From contig JAFGDM010000171.1 of the NCBI GenBank assembly GCA_016932115.1, positions 1 to 40,164 of the forward strand: a stretch of DNA of 40,164 bases, written 5' to 3'. The stretch's first letter is position 1. Each line of letters begins with the position of its first letter. Both the position numbers and the translations under genes were made by a program. The DNA comes from Deltaproteobacteria bacterium (GTDB lineage Bacteria > Desulfobacterota > DSM-4660 > Desulfatiglandales > HGW-15). Shown piece by piece: positions 1-9,137 of the stretch. The notes beneath the pieces are model-generated. The model searched no databases. It was not told the origin of the DNA and saw only the letters and a program-made list of their open reading frames with translations.

Positions 1-75
1 AGTATGTCAAGCAGTGAGCGTTTTTTCTCTATTAAACATTGCCGCGTTTGGAGACGGAACCTTTGAGAGACGGCG

Positions 76-1245
76 CTAAAGCGCGGCGGGGAGCACTTGT
101 GGGATGAGGTGTTTCCGGCATTGAGAAAGGAAATACTCATCCGTCATGCCGGCAATAAAGTCTCGCGCAATTTCTGCAGGGGAGGTGCGATCCGCGTATT
201 CCGGGATCATGCCTTCCAGAAACTCTGTGTAAATGTCCGAGGACTGATTGCCTGTTTCAAGATCGTTAAGATATTTTTCAAACAAGAGTCGCAGCATGAT
301 CTTGATTTTAGAAGTTTGTTTCTTGACCCTCTCGCTCATATAAATAGAATGATAGTTAAAATCTTTGAGCTTCCTGAGTGCTTCAGAGACGTCCTTACTG
401 AAGCAAACATGGTTCCTTTCAAGACTGTTGAATACGAGATCCTCGACCAAGATGTACACGATGGTGCCGTTCGTTTCTCCAAGGACGCGACGGCATTCCT
501 CCGGGACCTCCTTCCTGGTAACGATACCAAGGCGGATGGCGTCCTCGATGTCCCGGCCCACATAGCTGATGGTATCCGCCATCCTGACCACGCAACCCTC
601 CATGGTGGCCGGCCATATTTCCTTCATGGGCTCCCTTTGCTTTTCTTTGATCTCCTCCTCCATCCGGGCGAAGGTCTTGCCTTGGTGAGGTCGCAAGGCC
701 CGGTTGTGGACCTCTCCGTCGTGGCACAAAATTCCGTCGAGCACCTGAAGAGATAGGTTCCATCCTTTCCCTTTTCTTTCGATTTCCTGAAGAAAGCGCA
801 CCCCCTGGATATTGTGAAGAAAATGGCCCAGGCCGTGTTCCAATGAAAGCTCTGAGAGAAGCCTTTCTCCATCGTGCCCAAAGGGACAATGTCCTATATC
901 GTGGCCCAAGGCTATGGCCTCTATAAGGTCTTCGTTCAAGGAAAGAAGACGGCCGCAGGTCCGGGCGATTTTGGAAACAAGTTGAACATGGAGGACGCGA
1001 TGGGTGATGTGATCGTTTTTGATCAGGTAAAAAACCTGAGTCTTGTCAATATATCGGGAATAGGCGTGGGAGTGAAGAATTCGGTCTGCATCAAGGGAAA
1101 AACTCTGCCTGTGGCCCTGTGCAATTGCGCTTTCTTTTTTCTTTCGAAGAGCGTCCCGGCTCCTGCAAGCCCAAGGTGCCAGCCTGCTCTCTTCTGCGTC
1201 GTCAAGTTGCACCCTGATTTCTCTGAGTCGATCTGCTTTACTCAC
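76..1245 (-). CDS. dgt: HD-domain dGTPase-like dNTP triphosphohydrolase
   Basis: A 389-residue protein of the deoxyguanosinetriphosphate triphosphohydrolase-like HD family, which releases tripolyphosphate from dNTPs and so affects the nucleotide pool. The metal-binding signature is visible: an early histidine in THRVLHV (about 81-87) and the HD pair in GHDIGH (about 114-119), followed by a later acidic residue region around RMADTISYVGRD. The start is GTG at 1243-1245 with AGGAGGG about 8 nt upstream. It is transcribed away from rpsB, so the 241-bp gap carries divergent signals. The family is clear from the motifs; the preferred nucleotide and any allosteric control cannot be read from sequence. 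Confidence 0.85.
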   Translation of the reverse strand: MSKADRLREIRVQLDDAEESRLAPWACRSRDALRKKKESAIAQGHRQSFSLDADRILHSHAYSRYIDKTQVFYLIKNDHITHRVLHVQLVSKIARTCGRLLSLNEDLIEAIALGHDIGHCPFGHDGERLLSELSLEHGLGHFLHNIQGVRFLQEIERKGKGWNLSLQVLDGILCHDGEVHNRALRPHQGKTFARMEEEIKEKQREPMKEIWPATMEGCVVRMADTISYVGRDIEDAIRLGIVTRKEVPEECRRVLGETNGTIVYILVEDLVFNSLERNHVCFSKDVSEALRKLKDFNYHSIYMSERVKKQTSKIKIMLRLLFEKYLNDLETGNQSSDIYTEFLEGMIPEYADRTSPAEIARDFIAGMTDEYFLSQCRKHLIPQVLPAAL

Positions 1246-1486
1246 CCTAACAAACCCTCCTGAAAAATATGATTCCTTTTTTTCTTGAAAAAAGCAATAG
1301 AAGAGAGTAAAAATTATCGTTTATTGCTTTTTAGAAAAAACCATTTCACCGGATTTTTGGAAGACTTTAGGCAGGAAAATCAGCACGTCCGGGGCCCCCG
1401 GTGACGGAAAAAGGCGGCTTTACCCCGGGCGGAGGAACAAACCGAGGGAGGGACCTTTCGGGTCCCGATAAAACGAGGAGGAAGGA
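1246..1486 (+). promoter_or_regulatory. divergent dgt/rpsB intergenic region with structured rpsB leader
   Basis: This 241-bp gap separates divergent dgt and rpsB. TTGAAA at 1285-1290 followed by A/T-rich sequence near 1308-1317 is a weak plus-strand promoter candidate. A G/C-rich stretch (1389-1438) and a clean hairpin, GGGACC (1450-1455), loop TTTCG, GGTCCC (1461-1466), lie just before the rpsB ribosome binding site AGGAGGAAGG. rpsB leaders are autoregulated by S2 in some bacteria; whether this hairpin does that is inference only. Confidence 0.35.
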
Positions 1487-2326
1487 ATGGCAGCATCTAT
1501 CAGCATGAAGGAACTTTTAGAGGCAGGGGTTCATTTCGGACATCAAACGAGACGTTGGAATCCTAAGATGAAGCCTTACATCTTCGGGTCACGAAACGGC
1601 ATTCATATCATCGACCTGCAGAAGACGGTCTCCCTTTTCGCCGCCGCCTACGATTTTATTGTCCGCACGGTGACGGAAGGCTATCCGGTGCTTTTTGTGG
1701 GAACGAAGAAGCAGGCCCATGAAGCCGTTGTGGAAGAGAGTGAGAGGTGCGGTATGTTTTTTGTCGTCAACCGCTGGCTTGGAGGGACTCTCACCAACTT
1801 CCAAACGATTCGCAAGAGCGTGAGTCGTTTGAAAGAGCTTGATACCATGAAAAAGGACGGATCCATCAATCGCTACACCAAGAAAGAAGCTATGAGACTT
1901 GAAAAGGAGCTTTTGAAACTGGAGAAAAATCTTGGCGGTATCAAGAATATGGATGAATTGCCCGGCGCCGTCTTCATCGTAGACCCAAAGAAGGAGCATA
2001 TCGCTGTAAAGGAGACGAAAAAGCTGGGTATTCCCCTAGTGGCCATCGCCGATACTAACTGTGATCCTGATGACATTGACTATATCATTCCAGGTAATGA
2101 CGACGCGATTCGCGCTATCCGGCTAATATGCTCAAAAATTGCCAACGCCTGTATCGAGGGACACAACCTTGCCGAGGAAAGGCTGAGAGCGCAAGGCGAG
2201 CTGGAAAAGCAAGAAGAGATAAAGCCTCAAGCCGTAACGGCGGAGGAGGGGAAAGAAGGACCTGAGATTATCGTTCTTCCCAAGAAAGAAGATTCCGTCA
2301 AAACGGACTTGATCACGGAGGATTAA
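1487..2326 (+). CDS. rpsB: 30S ribosomal protein S2
   Basis: A 279-residue S2, a component of the small ribosomal subunit that is assembled late and contacts S1 in Gram-negatives. The N-terminus ([20 protein letters not shown]) and internal blocks such as [14 protein letters not shown] and [20 protein letters not shown] are diagnostic. After the core ends near residue 230 there is an acidic, Lys/Glu-rich tail of about 45 residues, longer than in E. coli S2 (241 aa). ATG start with a strong AGGAGG upstream. It heads the conserved rpsB-tsf-pyrH-frr-uppS-cdsA-dxr-rseP order, and its last codons contain the ribosome binding site of tsf. Confidence 0.98.
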   Translation: MAASISMKELLEAGVHFGHQTRRWNPKMKPYIFGSRNGIHIIDLQKTVSLFAAAYDFIVRTVTEGYPVLFVGTKKQAHEAVVEESERCGMFFVVNRWLGGTLTNFQTIRKSVSRLKELDTMKKDGSINRYTKKEAMRLEKELLKLEKNLGGIKNMDELPGAVFIVDPKKEHIAVKETKKLGIPLVAIADTNCDPDDIDYIIPGNDDAIRAIRLICSKIANACIEGHNLAEERLRAQGELEKQEEIKPQAVTAEEGKEGPEIIVLPKKEDSVKTDLITED

Positions 2327-2330
2327 TCCA

Positions 2331-2936
2331 TTGGACATTAATGCAGCACTCGTAAAGGAGTTGAGAGAGAAGACAGGCGTTGGGATCATGGATTGCAAGA
2401 AAGCTTTGGCAGAAGCGGAAGGGGACATTCAGCGCGCCATCGATTACCTTAGGAAGAAAGGCATCGCTACAGCAAAGAAGCGTGGAGGTCGAGCAACCTC
2501 AGAAGGGCAGATTGCCTCCTATATCCATGGAGGGGGGAAGATCGGCGTTCTCGTGGAAGTGAACTGTGAGACTGATTTTTCCGCCAAGACTCCAGATTTT
2601 TCGGATTTTGTCAGGAACATAGCCATGCAGATTGCGGCTTCCGCCCCCCTTTCCATTGATCGTGAAGGGCTCCCTCGCGATATTGTGAAAAAAGAGAGGG
2701 AAATCTACGCTACCCAGGCTAGAGAGTCGGGGAAACCTGAGAAGGTGATCGAAAAGATGACGGAAGGAAAGCTTAAGAAGTTTTATAGCGAAGCATGTTT
2801 ATTGGAGCAGCCTTATGTTAAGAACCCCGACATCACGGTCCAGGATCTCCTCAATGAATTGATCGCCAAGACGGGTGAGAATATTGTGATCAGGCGTTTT
2901 GTGCGCTACCAACTCGGGGAATCGGATGAGCGTTAG
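2331..2936 (+). CDS. tsf: Elongation factor Ts (short form)
   Basis: Nucleotide exchange factor for EF-Tu. The 201-residue protein has the UBA-like N-terminal domain (LVKELREKTGVGIMDCKKAL) and the TDF motif (VEVNCETDFSAKTPDF), then a single core region. It is about 80 residues shorter than E. coli EF-Ts (283 aa), matching the compact form known from several lineages. The start is TTG at 2331 with GGAGG at 2317-2321 inside the end of rpsB, giving a 4-nt gap between the genes and suggesting translational coupling. The TTG choice rests on the perfect N-terminal match to the family and the well-spaced GGAGG. Confidence 0.96.
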   Translation: MDINAALVKELREKTGVGIMDCKKALAEAEGDIQRAIDYLRKKGIATAKKRGGRATSEGQIASYIHGGGKIGVLVEVNCETDFSAKTPDFSDFVRNIAMQIAASAPLSIDREGLPRDIVKKEREIYATQARESGKPEKVIEKMTEGKLKKFYSEACLLEQPYVKNPDITVQDLLNELIAKTGENIVIRRFVRYQLGESDER

Positions 2937-3651
2937 CCGGCCTCAGTACCGCCGTATCCTTCTTAAACTCAGCGGCGAGGCCTTGATGGGGGGAACGTCT
3001 TACGGCATTGATCCTGAGATGCTCAATGCTGTGGCAAATGAGATCCATGAGGTTCACTCGCTCGGTGTTGATGTTGCTCTTGTTGTAGGGGGGGGCAATA
3101 TTTTCAGGGGTCTTCGAGCTTCGGAATATGGGATGAGACGTGTGCTCGCAGATCATATGGGCATGGCGGCCACAGTGATCAATGCGATTGCGATGGCAGA
3201 GGCCATCCGTAGGACCGGTTCGGAACCCCGTGTTATGTCCGCCTTGGAAATGAATAAAGTGGTGGAACCTTATATTTGTGCCAGAGCGTTGAGGCACCTT
3301 GAGAAGGGAAGAGTTCTTCTCCTGGCAGGTGGAACGGGATGCCCTTACTTCAGCACCGATACGGCTGCGGCGGTGCGCGCTTTGGAGATCGGTGCAGAGG
3401 TCCTTCTCAAGGCGACCAAGGTTGATGGAGTCTACAGTGCCGATCCGGTCAAAAATGCTTCTGCATCATTTTATACGAACCTGACCTACCGGGAAATTCT
3501 CGAACGAAACTTGCGTGCGTTGGACCTTACGGCGGTTGTGCTTGCCATGGAACAAGGATTGCCCGTTATTGTATTCAATTTCCTGACAAGGGGAAACATC
3601 CGGAAAGTCATTACGGGGGAAAAAGTGGGAACGCTTATCTCAGGGGGATAG
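2926..3651 (+). CDS. pyrH: UMP kinase
   Basis: Hexameric bacterial uridylate kinase of the amino acid kinase fold, converting UMP to UDP. Visible motifs are YRRILLKLSGEAL at the N-terminus, VVGGGNIFRG in the phosphate-binding region, and the C-terminal ATP-binding segment ATKVDGVYSADP. I place the start at ATG 2926 (241 aa) because it has GGGGA at 2916-2920 and gives the normal family N-terminus; an upstream TTG at 2899 would overlap tsf by 38 nt and add nine unconserved residues. The chosen start overlaps tsf by 11 nt, consistent with a coupled operon. Confidence 0.96.
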   Translation: MSVSRPQYRRILLKLSGEALMGGTSYGIDPEMLNAVANEIHEVHSLGVDVALVVGGGNIFRGLRASEYGMRRVLADHMGMAATVINAIAMAEAIRRTGSEPRVMSALEMNKVVEPYICARALRHLEKGRVLLLAGGTGCPYFSTDTAAAVRALEIGAEVLLKATKVDGVYSADPVKNASASFYTNLTYREILERNLRALDLTAVVLAMEQGLPVIVFNFLTRGNIRKVITGEKVGTLISGG

Positions 3652-3653
3652 AG

Positions 3654-4211
3654 ATGAAAGAAGAAATCCTTTCCGAATGCCGGGAAAAAATGAGCAAGAC
3701 CATCGAGTCGCTCAAGAAAGACTTCATGCGAATCAGGACCGGCAGGGCCTCGACGGCCTTTCTTGACGGTATCAAAGTCCATTGCTATGAAACGCAGATG
3801 CCGCTGGATCAGGTGGCTTCCCTTTCTGTTCCGGAGAGCCGTCTGATTACGATAAAACCTTGGGATACCACCATCATTGGTGAAATCGAGAAGGCTATTT
3901 TGAAGTCGGAGCTGGGGCTGACGCCTCTCAGTGACGGCAAGATAATAAGAATACCAATCCCGCCCCTTTCCGAGGGAAGAAGGAAGGAACTGGCTAAATT
4001 GGCGAAAAAAATGGCCGAGGAAGGAAAAATCGTGGTGCGCAATCATCGCCGTGATGCGAACGAACTACTGAAGGAGCTCAAAAATGAAAAAGAGATCTCG
4101 GAAGACGATCTGTTCCGGGCTCAAGACGAGGTCCAGAAAATTACCGATGAGTTTATAAAAAAGGTAGAAGAACTGACGGCGGAAAAAGAAAAAGAGATCA
4201 TGGAATTCTGA
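3654..4211 (+). CDS. frr: Ribosome recycling factor
   Basis: RRF splits post-termination ribosomes together with EF-G. The 185-residue length is exactly typical. Diagnostic segments are DFMRIRTGRAS near residue 25, the PWD box (ITIKPWDTTIIGEIEKAI), IPIPPLSEGRRKEL, and the long C-terminal helix rich in Lys/Glu. ATG lies 2 nt after the pyrH stop with GGGGG at 3643-3647 as ribosome binding site. Confidence 0.98.
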   Translation: MKEEILSECREKMSKTIESLKKDFMRIRTGRASTAFLDGIKVHCYETQMPLDQVASLSVPESRLITIKPWDTTIIGEIEKAILKSELGLTPLSDGKIIRIPIPPLSEGRRKELAKLAKKMAEEGKIVVRNHRRDANELLKELKNEKEISEDDLFRAQDEVQKITDEFIKKVEELTAEKEKEIMEF

Positions 4212-4230
4212 TACAAAAATTGGTCCATGG

Positions 4231-4317
4231 ACATTGAGCAGTGAAAAGTGAGCAGCGACCAGGGACCAATGACAAATGATCTACGACAAATGAACAACGA
4301 CCAATGACAAGTGATCT
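4231..4317 (+). repeat. degenerate heptad-like repeat block running into uppS
   Basis: The frr-uppS gap is filled with imperfect reiterations of a 6-8 nt theme (AGTGAAA, AGTGAGC, AATGACA, AGTGATC). The best pair is GACCAATGACAAATGATCT at 4264-4282 and GACCAATGACAAGTGATCT at 4299-4317, 18 of 19 identical and 35 bp apart. The second unit contains the uppS start codon and first codons. Read on the minus strand it gives the low-complexity HWSLF/IGPWSL peptides often seen as spurious ORFs in genomes carrying such repeats. Confidence 0.7.
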
Positions 4318-5032
4318 CGATCCTGCGAAACTTCCGAGGCATGTTGCCATCATCATGGACGGCAATGGTCGATGGGCTGAAAAGAGAGCCCTCAACCGAA
4401 TCCGAGGTCATGAAGAGGGCGCGGAATCAGTCCGGGCAATTGTAAGAGCCGGCCGTGAGATCGGCATTCGTTGGCTCACGCTCTATGCTTTTTCGGAAGA
4501 GAATTGGAAAAGGCCGAAGTATGAGATTGAAGCGCTTATGAATCTTCTCAAAAGATTTCTGACAGCCGAACTGAGAGAGATGCTCGACAACGGTATCCGA
4601 CTCCGGTTTATCGGAAGGATCGGGAAATTACCCCAGGATGTACAAGAAGCCCTGAAAGAGACGGCGGAGAGGACCTCGAACAATAAGGATATGGTGCTTA
4701 CCCTCGCCCTCAGCTACGGGGGCAGGCAAGAGATATCGGACGCTCTCAAAGAAATTGCAAGGCAGATCGAGTCCGGTGCACTCAGCTCGGGGGAGATCTC
4801 TCAAGAACTGATCGCTCAGCGACTTTATACCGCTCAAATGCCGGACCCGGACTTGCTGATTAGAACCGGCGGGGAGTACCGAGTGAGCAATTTCCTCCTA
4901 TGGCAGATTGCTTACACCGAGATCTATACAACGCCTGTTCCATGGCCCGAGTTTAAAAAACAAGAGTTTTTGGAGGCCATAGGGGACTATCAGAAGAGGG
5001 AGCGGAGATTCGGCGCCTTGGGCGAGGACTAA
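4304..5032 (+). CDS. uppS: Undecaprenyl diphosphate synthase (cis-prenyltransferase)
   Basis: Makes undecaprenyl diphosphate from farnesyl diphosphate and isopentenyl diphosphate, the lipid carrier for peptidoglycan and O-antigen. The 242-residue protein has the catalytic MDGNGRWA motif (Asp19), RGHEEGAE near 43, and the C-terminal substrate block RTGGEYRVSNFLLWQIAYTE. The ATG at 4304 lies inside the second repeat unit of the preceding repeat block and has no convincing Shine-Dalgarno, so the first six codons (MTSDLD) are repeat-derived; the conserved fold begins at about residue 8. Followed by cdsA after 37 nt. Confidence 0.95.
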   Translation: MTSDLDPAKLPRHVAIIMDGNGRWAEKRALNRIRGHEEGAESVRAIVRAGREIGIRWLTLYAFSEENWKRPKYEIEALMNLLKRFLTAELREMLDNGIRLRFIGRIGKLPQDVQEALKETAERTSNNKDMVLTLALSYGGRQEISDALKEIARQIESGALSSGEISQELIAQRLYTAQMPDPDLLIRTGGEYRVSNFLLWQIAYTEIYTTPVPWPEFKKQEFLEAIGDYQKRERRFGALGED

Positions 5033-5069
5033 GACCAATAGAGAGGGCTGTATCCGGCCCGCTTGAATC

Positions 5070-5873
5070 ATGCATCTTTATCGATGGTTGACCAGTATTG
5101 TCGCGGCTCCGCTCCTTGTCTACATCGTTTTTTCCGGCTCAAGACGGATCTTCTATGCCTTACTCTTCGCAGCGTCCGTCAAGGGTCTTCTCGAAGTCTT
5201 CCACTTGATCGCGCCGCAGTTGCCATCCGTTTTCAAGATCATCGGCATCATTCTCAATTTCTTTTTCTTTTATTTCCTTTGGCAAGGATTATTTTATCAG
5301 GCCTTCGCAATGGTTTGCCTCTGGGTGATCATCCCCCTGTCTTTTTGTCTTTTTTCTTCGCCTACCGTTAGGGGACAAGCCGCAGGTGTCACCGGCAGCT
5401 TGGTTATGGCTTTCCTTTACATCTGCCTTCCTTTAGGCCTGCTTGTGGTCATTGACAGGCACCCAAAGGGAAATCTCTGGATTTTGTTTCTACTCACGGT
5501 TATATTCATAAGCGACACGGGCGCTTTCTATTTCGGCCGGTTTTTTGGTAAACGCAAACTTTATCCCTCCGTGAGCCCGAATAAAACATGGGCGGGTGCG
5601 GTTGGAGGGCTTTTAGTCGGCGTCCTCTCCGGTCTCTTTTTCTCGTATCTTTTTAGACTGGGAGGATTCCCGTTGCAGGTAGGCCTTCTGGCAGGATCTC
5701 TTTCAATATGCGGACAGGTCGGCGATCTGGTTGAATCAATGATCAAGAGAAACGCCGGAGTCAAGGATACAGGGCGCATTTTGCCGGGGCATGGGGGCAT
5801 CCTGGACAGGGTGGACGGTGTGCTCTTTGCTTCTCCTTTGCTGTACCTATATATCTCATGGTTCACGCCTTGA
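5070..5873 (+). CDS. cdsA: Phosphatidate cytidylyltransferase
   Basis: Integral membrane enzyme forming CDP-diacylglycerol from phosphatidate and CTP, the branch point for phospholipids. The 267-residue protein is strongly hydrophobic with about eight membrane segments. The CDS signature is intact near the C-terminus: SPNKTWAGAVGG, then GDLVESMIKRNAGVKD and ILPGHGGILDRVDG. It supplies the substrate for PssA encoded at 9809-10618. ATG start; the Shine-Dalgarno is weak. Confidence 0.96.
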   Translation: MHLYRWLTSIVAAPLLVYIVFSGSRRIFYALLFAASVKGLLEVFHLIAPQLPSVFKIIGIILNFFFFYFLWQGLFYQAFAMVCLWVIIPLSFCLFSSPTVRGQAAGVTGSLVMAFLYICLPLGLLVVIDRHPKGNLWILFLLTVIFISDTGAFYFGRFFGKRKLYPSVSPNKTWAGAVGGLLVGVLSGLFFSYLFRLGGFPLQVGLLAGSLSICGQVGDLVESMIKRNAGVKDTGRILPGHGGILDRVDGVLFASPLLYLYISWFTP

Positions 5874-6007
5874 GATGAGGGTGTCTCGTCAAAGGTTCGG
5901 TAAACTATTTTCCTTTAAAGGGAGAAACCGGCCTGTAAGCGTAATGTCTGTCTGAAAGAACAGCATGAAAAGACCTCCGACTATTTCAGGGAGCTTGTCT
6001 TCGCGCG

Positions 6008-7180
6008 ATGAAAACAATAACCATCCTGGGCTCAACGGGGTCTATCGGCACCAATGCCCTAAAGGTGATTCAAGCCCATCCGGAATCATACCGTGTATCC
6101 GGTCTGGCGGCGGGGAGAAATATAGAGCTTTTAATGAGCCAGATTCGTCTCTTCGAGCCTACGGCTGTAGCCCTCCGGGATGGAGAACAGGCGGAAGCCC
6201 TGGAAAGGCGGCTTGGGAACTCTTGGAAAACCCATGTTTATTCCGGTGTGGAAGGCTTTATCCGGGTGGCAACTCTGGAAGAGACGGACACGGTTATTTC
6301 CGCAATGAGCGGATCGGCCGGATTGAGGCCTACCTATGCGGCCATCCTGGCCGGTAAAGAAATTGCCCTGGCGAATAAGGAAACCCTGGTGATGGCGGGC
6401 CACTTAATAATGGAGGAAGCCCGAAAGAGAGGCGTTCCCATTATTCCCGTAGACAGTGAGCATAGTGCCATCCTCCAGTGTCTGCGGGGCCATCCTAGGG
6501 AAGATTTAGAAAGGGTGATCCTGACGGCATCGGGGGGCCCTTTCAGGGATCTTCCGTTTGAGGAGTTGAAATTCGTGACGCCGGCACAGGCGCTCATACA
6601 CCCGAACTGGCATATGGGACGCAAAATCACTATCGACTCGGCAACCCTTATGAACAAAGGCCTTGAGGCCATTGAGGCAAAATGGCTGTTCAATCTTTCC
6701 ATGGACCAGATCCACATCCTGATCCACCCTCAAAGTATTGTGCACTCTCTTGTGGAATACAAAGACGGCTCCCTGATCGCCCAGTTAGGTGTGCCGGATA
6801 TGCTGACGCCCATATCCTACGCTCTTTCCTATCCCCATCATAGAGAAACATTCGTTCCGTCGCTAAAGCTCAATGAAGTGGGCCCGCTAACGTTCATGTT
6901 GCCGGAAAAAAAGAAATTTAGGTGTCTGGACCTTGCCCTTGAGGCAGCGCGAGTCGGCGAAAGCATGCCTACCGTCCTAAATGCAGCCAATGAAGAGTCG
7001 GTTGATCTTTTTCTTCGAGGACTGATCGGTTTTTTGGATATCCCCGTCCTCATTGAAAAAACAATGGAAGCCCATCGAACCTTTGGTGTTGAGAAGATCG
7101 AAAAGGTGTTGGAGGCGGATTCATGGGCGCGAGAGGCGGTGCGGCAATACCGGCAAGCCAATAAGAAAAGAGGCGAATGA
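6008..7180 (+). CDS. dxr: 1-deoxy-D-xylulose 5-phosphate reductoisomerase
   Basis: Second enzyme of the MEP isoprenoid pathway (IspC), using NADPH and a divalent metal. The 390-residue protein shows the NADPH-binding GSTGSIGTNAL at residues 8-18, LANKETLVMAG at about 125, the metal/substrate loop DSEHSAI at about 150, and HPNWHMGRKITIDSATLMNKG near 200. The 134-bp gap after cdsA is the largest break in this part of the run and contains no gene I can support. The gene ends in an ATGA overlap with rseP. It provides IPP used by UppS. Confidence 0.97.
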   Translation: MKTITILGSTGSIGTNALKVIQAHPESYRVSGLAAGRNIELLMSQIRLFEPTAVALRDGEQAEALERRLGNSWKTHVYSGVEGFIRVATLEETDTVISAMSGSAGLRPTYAAILAGKEIALANKETLVMAGHLIMEEARKRGVPIIPVDSEHSAILQCLRGHPREDLERVILTASGGPFRDLPFEELKFVTPAQALIHPNWHMGRKITIDSATLMNKGLEAIEAKWLFNLSMDQIHILIHPQSIVHSLVEYKDGSLIAQLGVPDMLTPISYALSYPHHRETFVPSLKLNEVGPLTFMLPEKKKFRCLDLALEAARVGESMPTVLNAANEESVDLFLRGLIGFLDIPVLIEKTMEAHRTFGVEKIEKVLEADSWAREAVRQYRQANKKRGE

Positions 7181-8289
7181 TGCATTATTTTCTGTATTAC
7201 GTTCTTCCCTTCGTCGTTGTTCTGGGTATTCTGATCTTTTTCCATGAACTGGGCCACTTTCTGATCGCCAAATACTTTGGCGTCAAAGTGCTCAAATTCT
7301 CTTTAGGTTTCGGGTATAAGGTGGTGGGGAGAAAAATCGGAGAAACGGAGTACGTTATATCCTCCATTCCTCTCGGGGGTTTTGTTAAACTTCTTGGAGA
7401 AAACGAAGATGATGCCGGTGAAATACCGCCTTCGGAGGCGGCCAGGTCCTTCAGCAATCAACATGTTTTAAAGAGAATGGCGATTGTGTTGGCGGGGCCT
7501 TTCTTCAACCTCTTTCTTGCCTTGGCTATTTACTGCTGCCTGTACGTTTTTTCCGGAGTCGATATCATGAGCGCAGAGGTAGGCCAAGTGAGGGAGGGTT
7601 CTCCGGCTTATCAGGCCGGGATGATGAAAGGAGATGTGATCGTTTCTGTTGATGAAAAACCCATCGCGAGCTGGACGGACATCAAAAAGACCGTCCAGGA
7701 CTCGGCCGGCACCCCGCTATTGATCACTGTGGATAGGGCGGGTGACCTTGTCAGGATGAGCTTGGTGCCTGAAGAGACGGTGGAGAAGAATATCTTCGGC
7801 GAGGATGTGAAGTCGGCTCTGATCGGGATTGTCGCTTCCGGGAAGATTGAAAAGGTGAATCTCGGTTTTTTCGGCGCCGTACGAGAGGCTTTTTTGCAGA
7901 CATGGATGATCGTAAAGCTGACTGTCCTGACCATCGTCAAGCTTTTTCAGGGTGTCGTGTCCATCAAAACGATAGGCGGGCCCATTATGATCGGCCAGTT
8001 GACCGGGCAAGTGGCCCAGGAAAGCGTGAGCTATCTCGTGCCGCTTCTGGCAGTGATCAGCATCAACCTGGGGATACTGAATCTTCTTCCTGTGCCCATC
8101 CTTGACGGCGGGCTGATTCTTTTTCTTATGATCGAACTGGTTTTGCGCAGGCCCATCAGCATCAAGAAGCGCGATGTGGCCCAGAAGATAGGTCTATTTT
8201 TTCTGGCGGTTCTTATCGTGGTTGTAACCATCAATGATCTGTCAAGGATTGAATCTGTTATGCGACTGTTTGAGAAAATATTTGGGTGA
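7177..8289 (+). CDS. rseP: Site-2 intramembrane zinc metalloprotease RseP
   Basis: Inner-membrane protease that cleaves anti-sigma factors and remnant signal peptides. Residues 23-27 are the zinc motif HELGH in the first membrane helix; the second conserved motif [11 protein letters not shown] lies near 305. One PDZ-like domain is visible at about 120-195 ([28 protein letters not shown]), fewer than the two PDZ domains of E. coli RseP (450 aa), which fits the shorter 370-residue length. The ATG overlaps the dxr stop by 4 nt; a second ATG follows immediately and either could be used. Confidence 0.95.
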   Translation: MMHYFLYYVLPFVVVLGILIFFHELGHFLIAKYFGVKVLKFSLGFGYKVVGRKIGETEYVISSIPLGGFVKLLGENEDDAGEIPPSEAARSFSNQHVLKRMAIVLAGPFFNLFLALAIYCCLYVFSGVDIMSAEVGQVREGSPAYQAGMMKGDVIVSVDEKPIASWTDIKKTVQDSAGTPLLITVDRAGDLVRMSLVPEETVEKNIFGEDVKSALIGIVASGKIEKVNLGFFGAVREAFLQTWMIVKLTVLTIVKLFQGVVSIKTIGGPIMIGQLTGQVAQESVSYLVPLLAVISINLGILNLLPVPILDGGLILFLMIELVLRRPISIKKRDVAQKIGLFFLAVLIVVVTINDLSRIESVMRLFEKIFG

Positions 8290-8996
8290 TGGACAGGTTC
8301 ATCCTTGCCATAAGTACGGCCACAACATCTTTCAGCACGGCACTTGTGAGAGAAGATGGAGAGCTCATCGCAGAAACCCTCCTGAGTTCATCCTCTAAAG
8401 GGTTCGCACTCCTTATGCCGGAGGTATACCGGCAGTTTTCATCGACCGGCGTCAAAGCGAAAGACCTGAAAGCCCTGGCTGTGGTCAAAGGCCCGGGCAG
8501 CTTTACGGGTTTGCGGGTGGGTCTGGCCGCCGCCAAGGGAATTTGCCGGGGCCTTGGAATCCCTGCTGTTGCCGTTTCCAGCCTCGAAGCCCTTGCGGTG
8601 CAGTGCCGGGCTACTACTTATCCCATTTGCTCGATCATAGACTCGCGGCGGGGAGAATTTGTCATGGCCTTTTTCCGTGTGTCGCCGGGTGGGGAACTGG
8701 ATATTGTGATAGAGGAAACTTGTTTGCAGATCAAAGAGATCGCAACCCTCATCGAGGAAAAGGCTGTTTTTGTCGGCAACGACTATCCCGGGCAAGCGCC
8801 TTTGCTTAGGAATGCACTGGGCGAAAAGGCGGTAATTGCTCCTTCACCTCTTTGGAATCTTAGAGCGTCTGCTGTGGCCGTGCTTGGTCTTGGTAAGGCG
8901 GAAAAATACGGATTTGACGAACTTAAGAGCCTTGTGCCTTTCTATATCAGACCTCCGGATATACGCATGGAAAAGACTTTAAGCTACGGAAAGTAA
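8289..8996 (+). CDS. tsaB: tRNA threonylcarbamoyladenosine biosynthesis protein TsaB
   Basis: Non-catalytic Gcp/YeaZ paralogue that partners TsaD and TsaE for t6A37 modification of ANN-decoding tRNAs. The ASKHA-type N-terminus [16 protein letters not shown] and the block [17 protein letters not shown] (about 67-83) identify it. Length (about 235 aa) is normal. GTG at 8286 and ATG at 8289 are adjacent in-frame starts; I use ATG. The gene overlaps the rseP stop. The C-terminal third is poorly conserved, as usual. Confidence 0.92.
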   Translation: MDRFILAISTATTSFSTALVREDGELIAETLLSSSSKGFALLMPEVYRQFSSTGVKAKDLKALAVVKGPGSFTGLRVGLAAAKGICRGLGIPAVAVSSLEALAVQCRATTYPICSIIDSRRGEFVMAFFRVSPGGELDIVIEETCLQIKEIATLIEEKAVFVGNDYPGQAPLLRNALGEKAVIAPSPLWNLRASAVAVLGLGKAEKYGFDELKSLVPFYIRPPDIRMEKTLSYGK

Positions 8997-9066
8997 GCGG
9001 GGGCAGGCAAAAGGCCCGATTCGATCCACAGTGATTCGGTTCCCCAGACACCGGATTTGACAAGGA

Positions 9067-9119
9067 GCCCCGTGAAGGGGCATAATTAAAAGAGACATTA
9101 GGTCTCAAGATACCTTGAG
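9067..9119 (+). promoter_or_regulatory. three hairpins, two mutually exclusive, upstream of psd
   Basis: In the tsaB-psd gap there are three perfect inverted repeats in 53 nt: GCCCC 9067-9071 with GGGGC 9077-9081 (loop GTGAA); GAGAC 9092-9096 with GTCTC 9102-9106; and CTCAAG 9104-9109 with CTTGAG 9114-9119. The last two share bases 9104-9106, so they cannot both form. The last stem ends 18 nt before the psd ATG, with AGGAG at 9121-9125 just beyond it. The geometry resembles a switchable leader; no ligand or protein partner can be named. Confidence 0.5.
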
Positions 9120-9137
9120 TAGGAGATCGAAGGGTTA

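Noticed and set aside
1-75. TTGACA on the minus strand at 10-5 and hairpin GCGC-TAAA-GCGC at 73-84
   Set aside because: The -10 would lie outside the window and the hairpin has no T-tract, so neither promoter nor terminator is supported.
97-756. 219-codon plus-strand ORF
   Set aside because: Antisense to the HD-domain dNTPase; the minus-strand frame has the family motifs and a Shine-Dalgarno.
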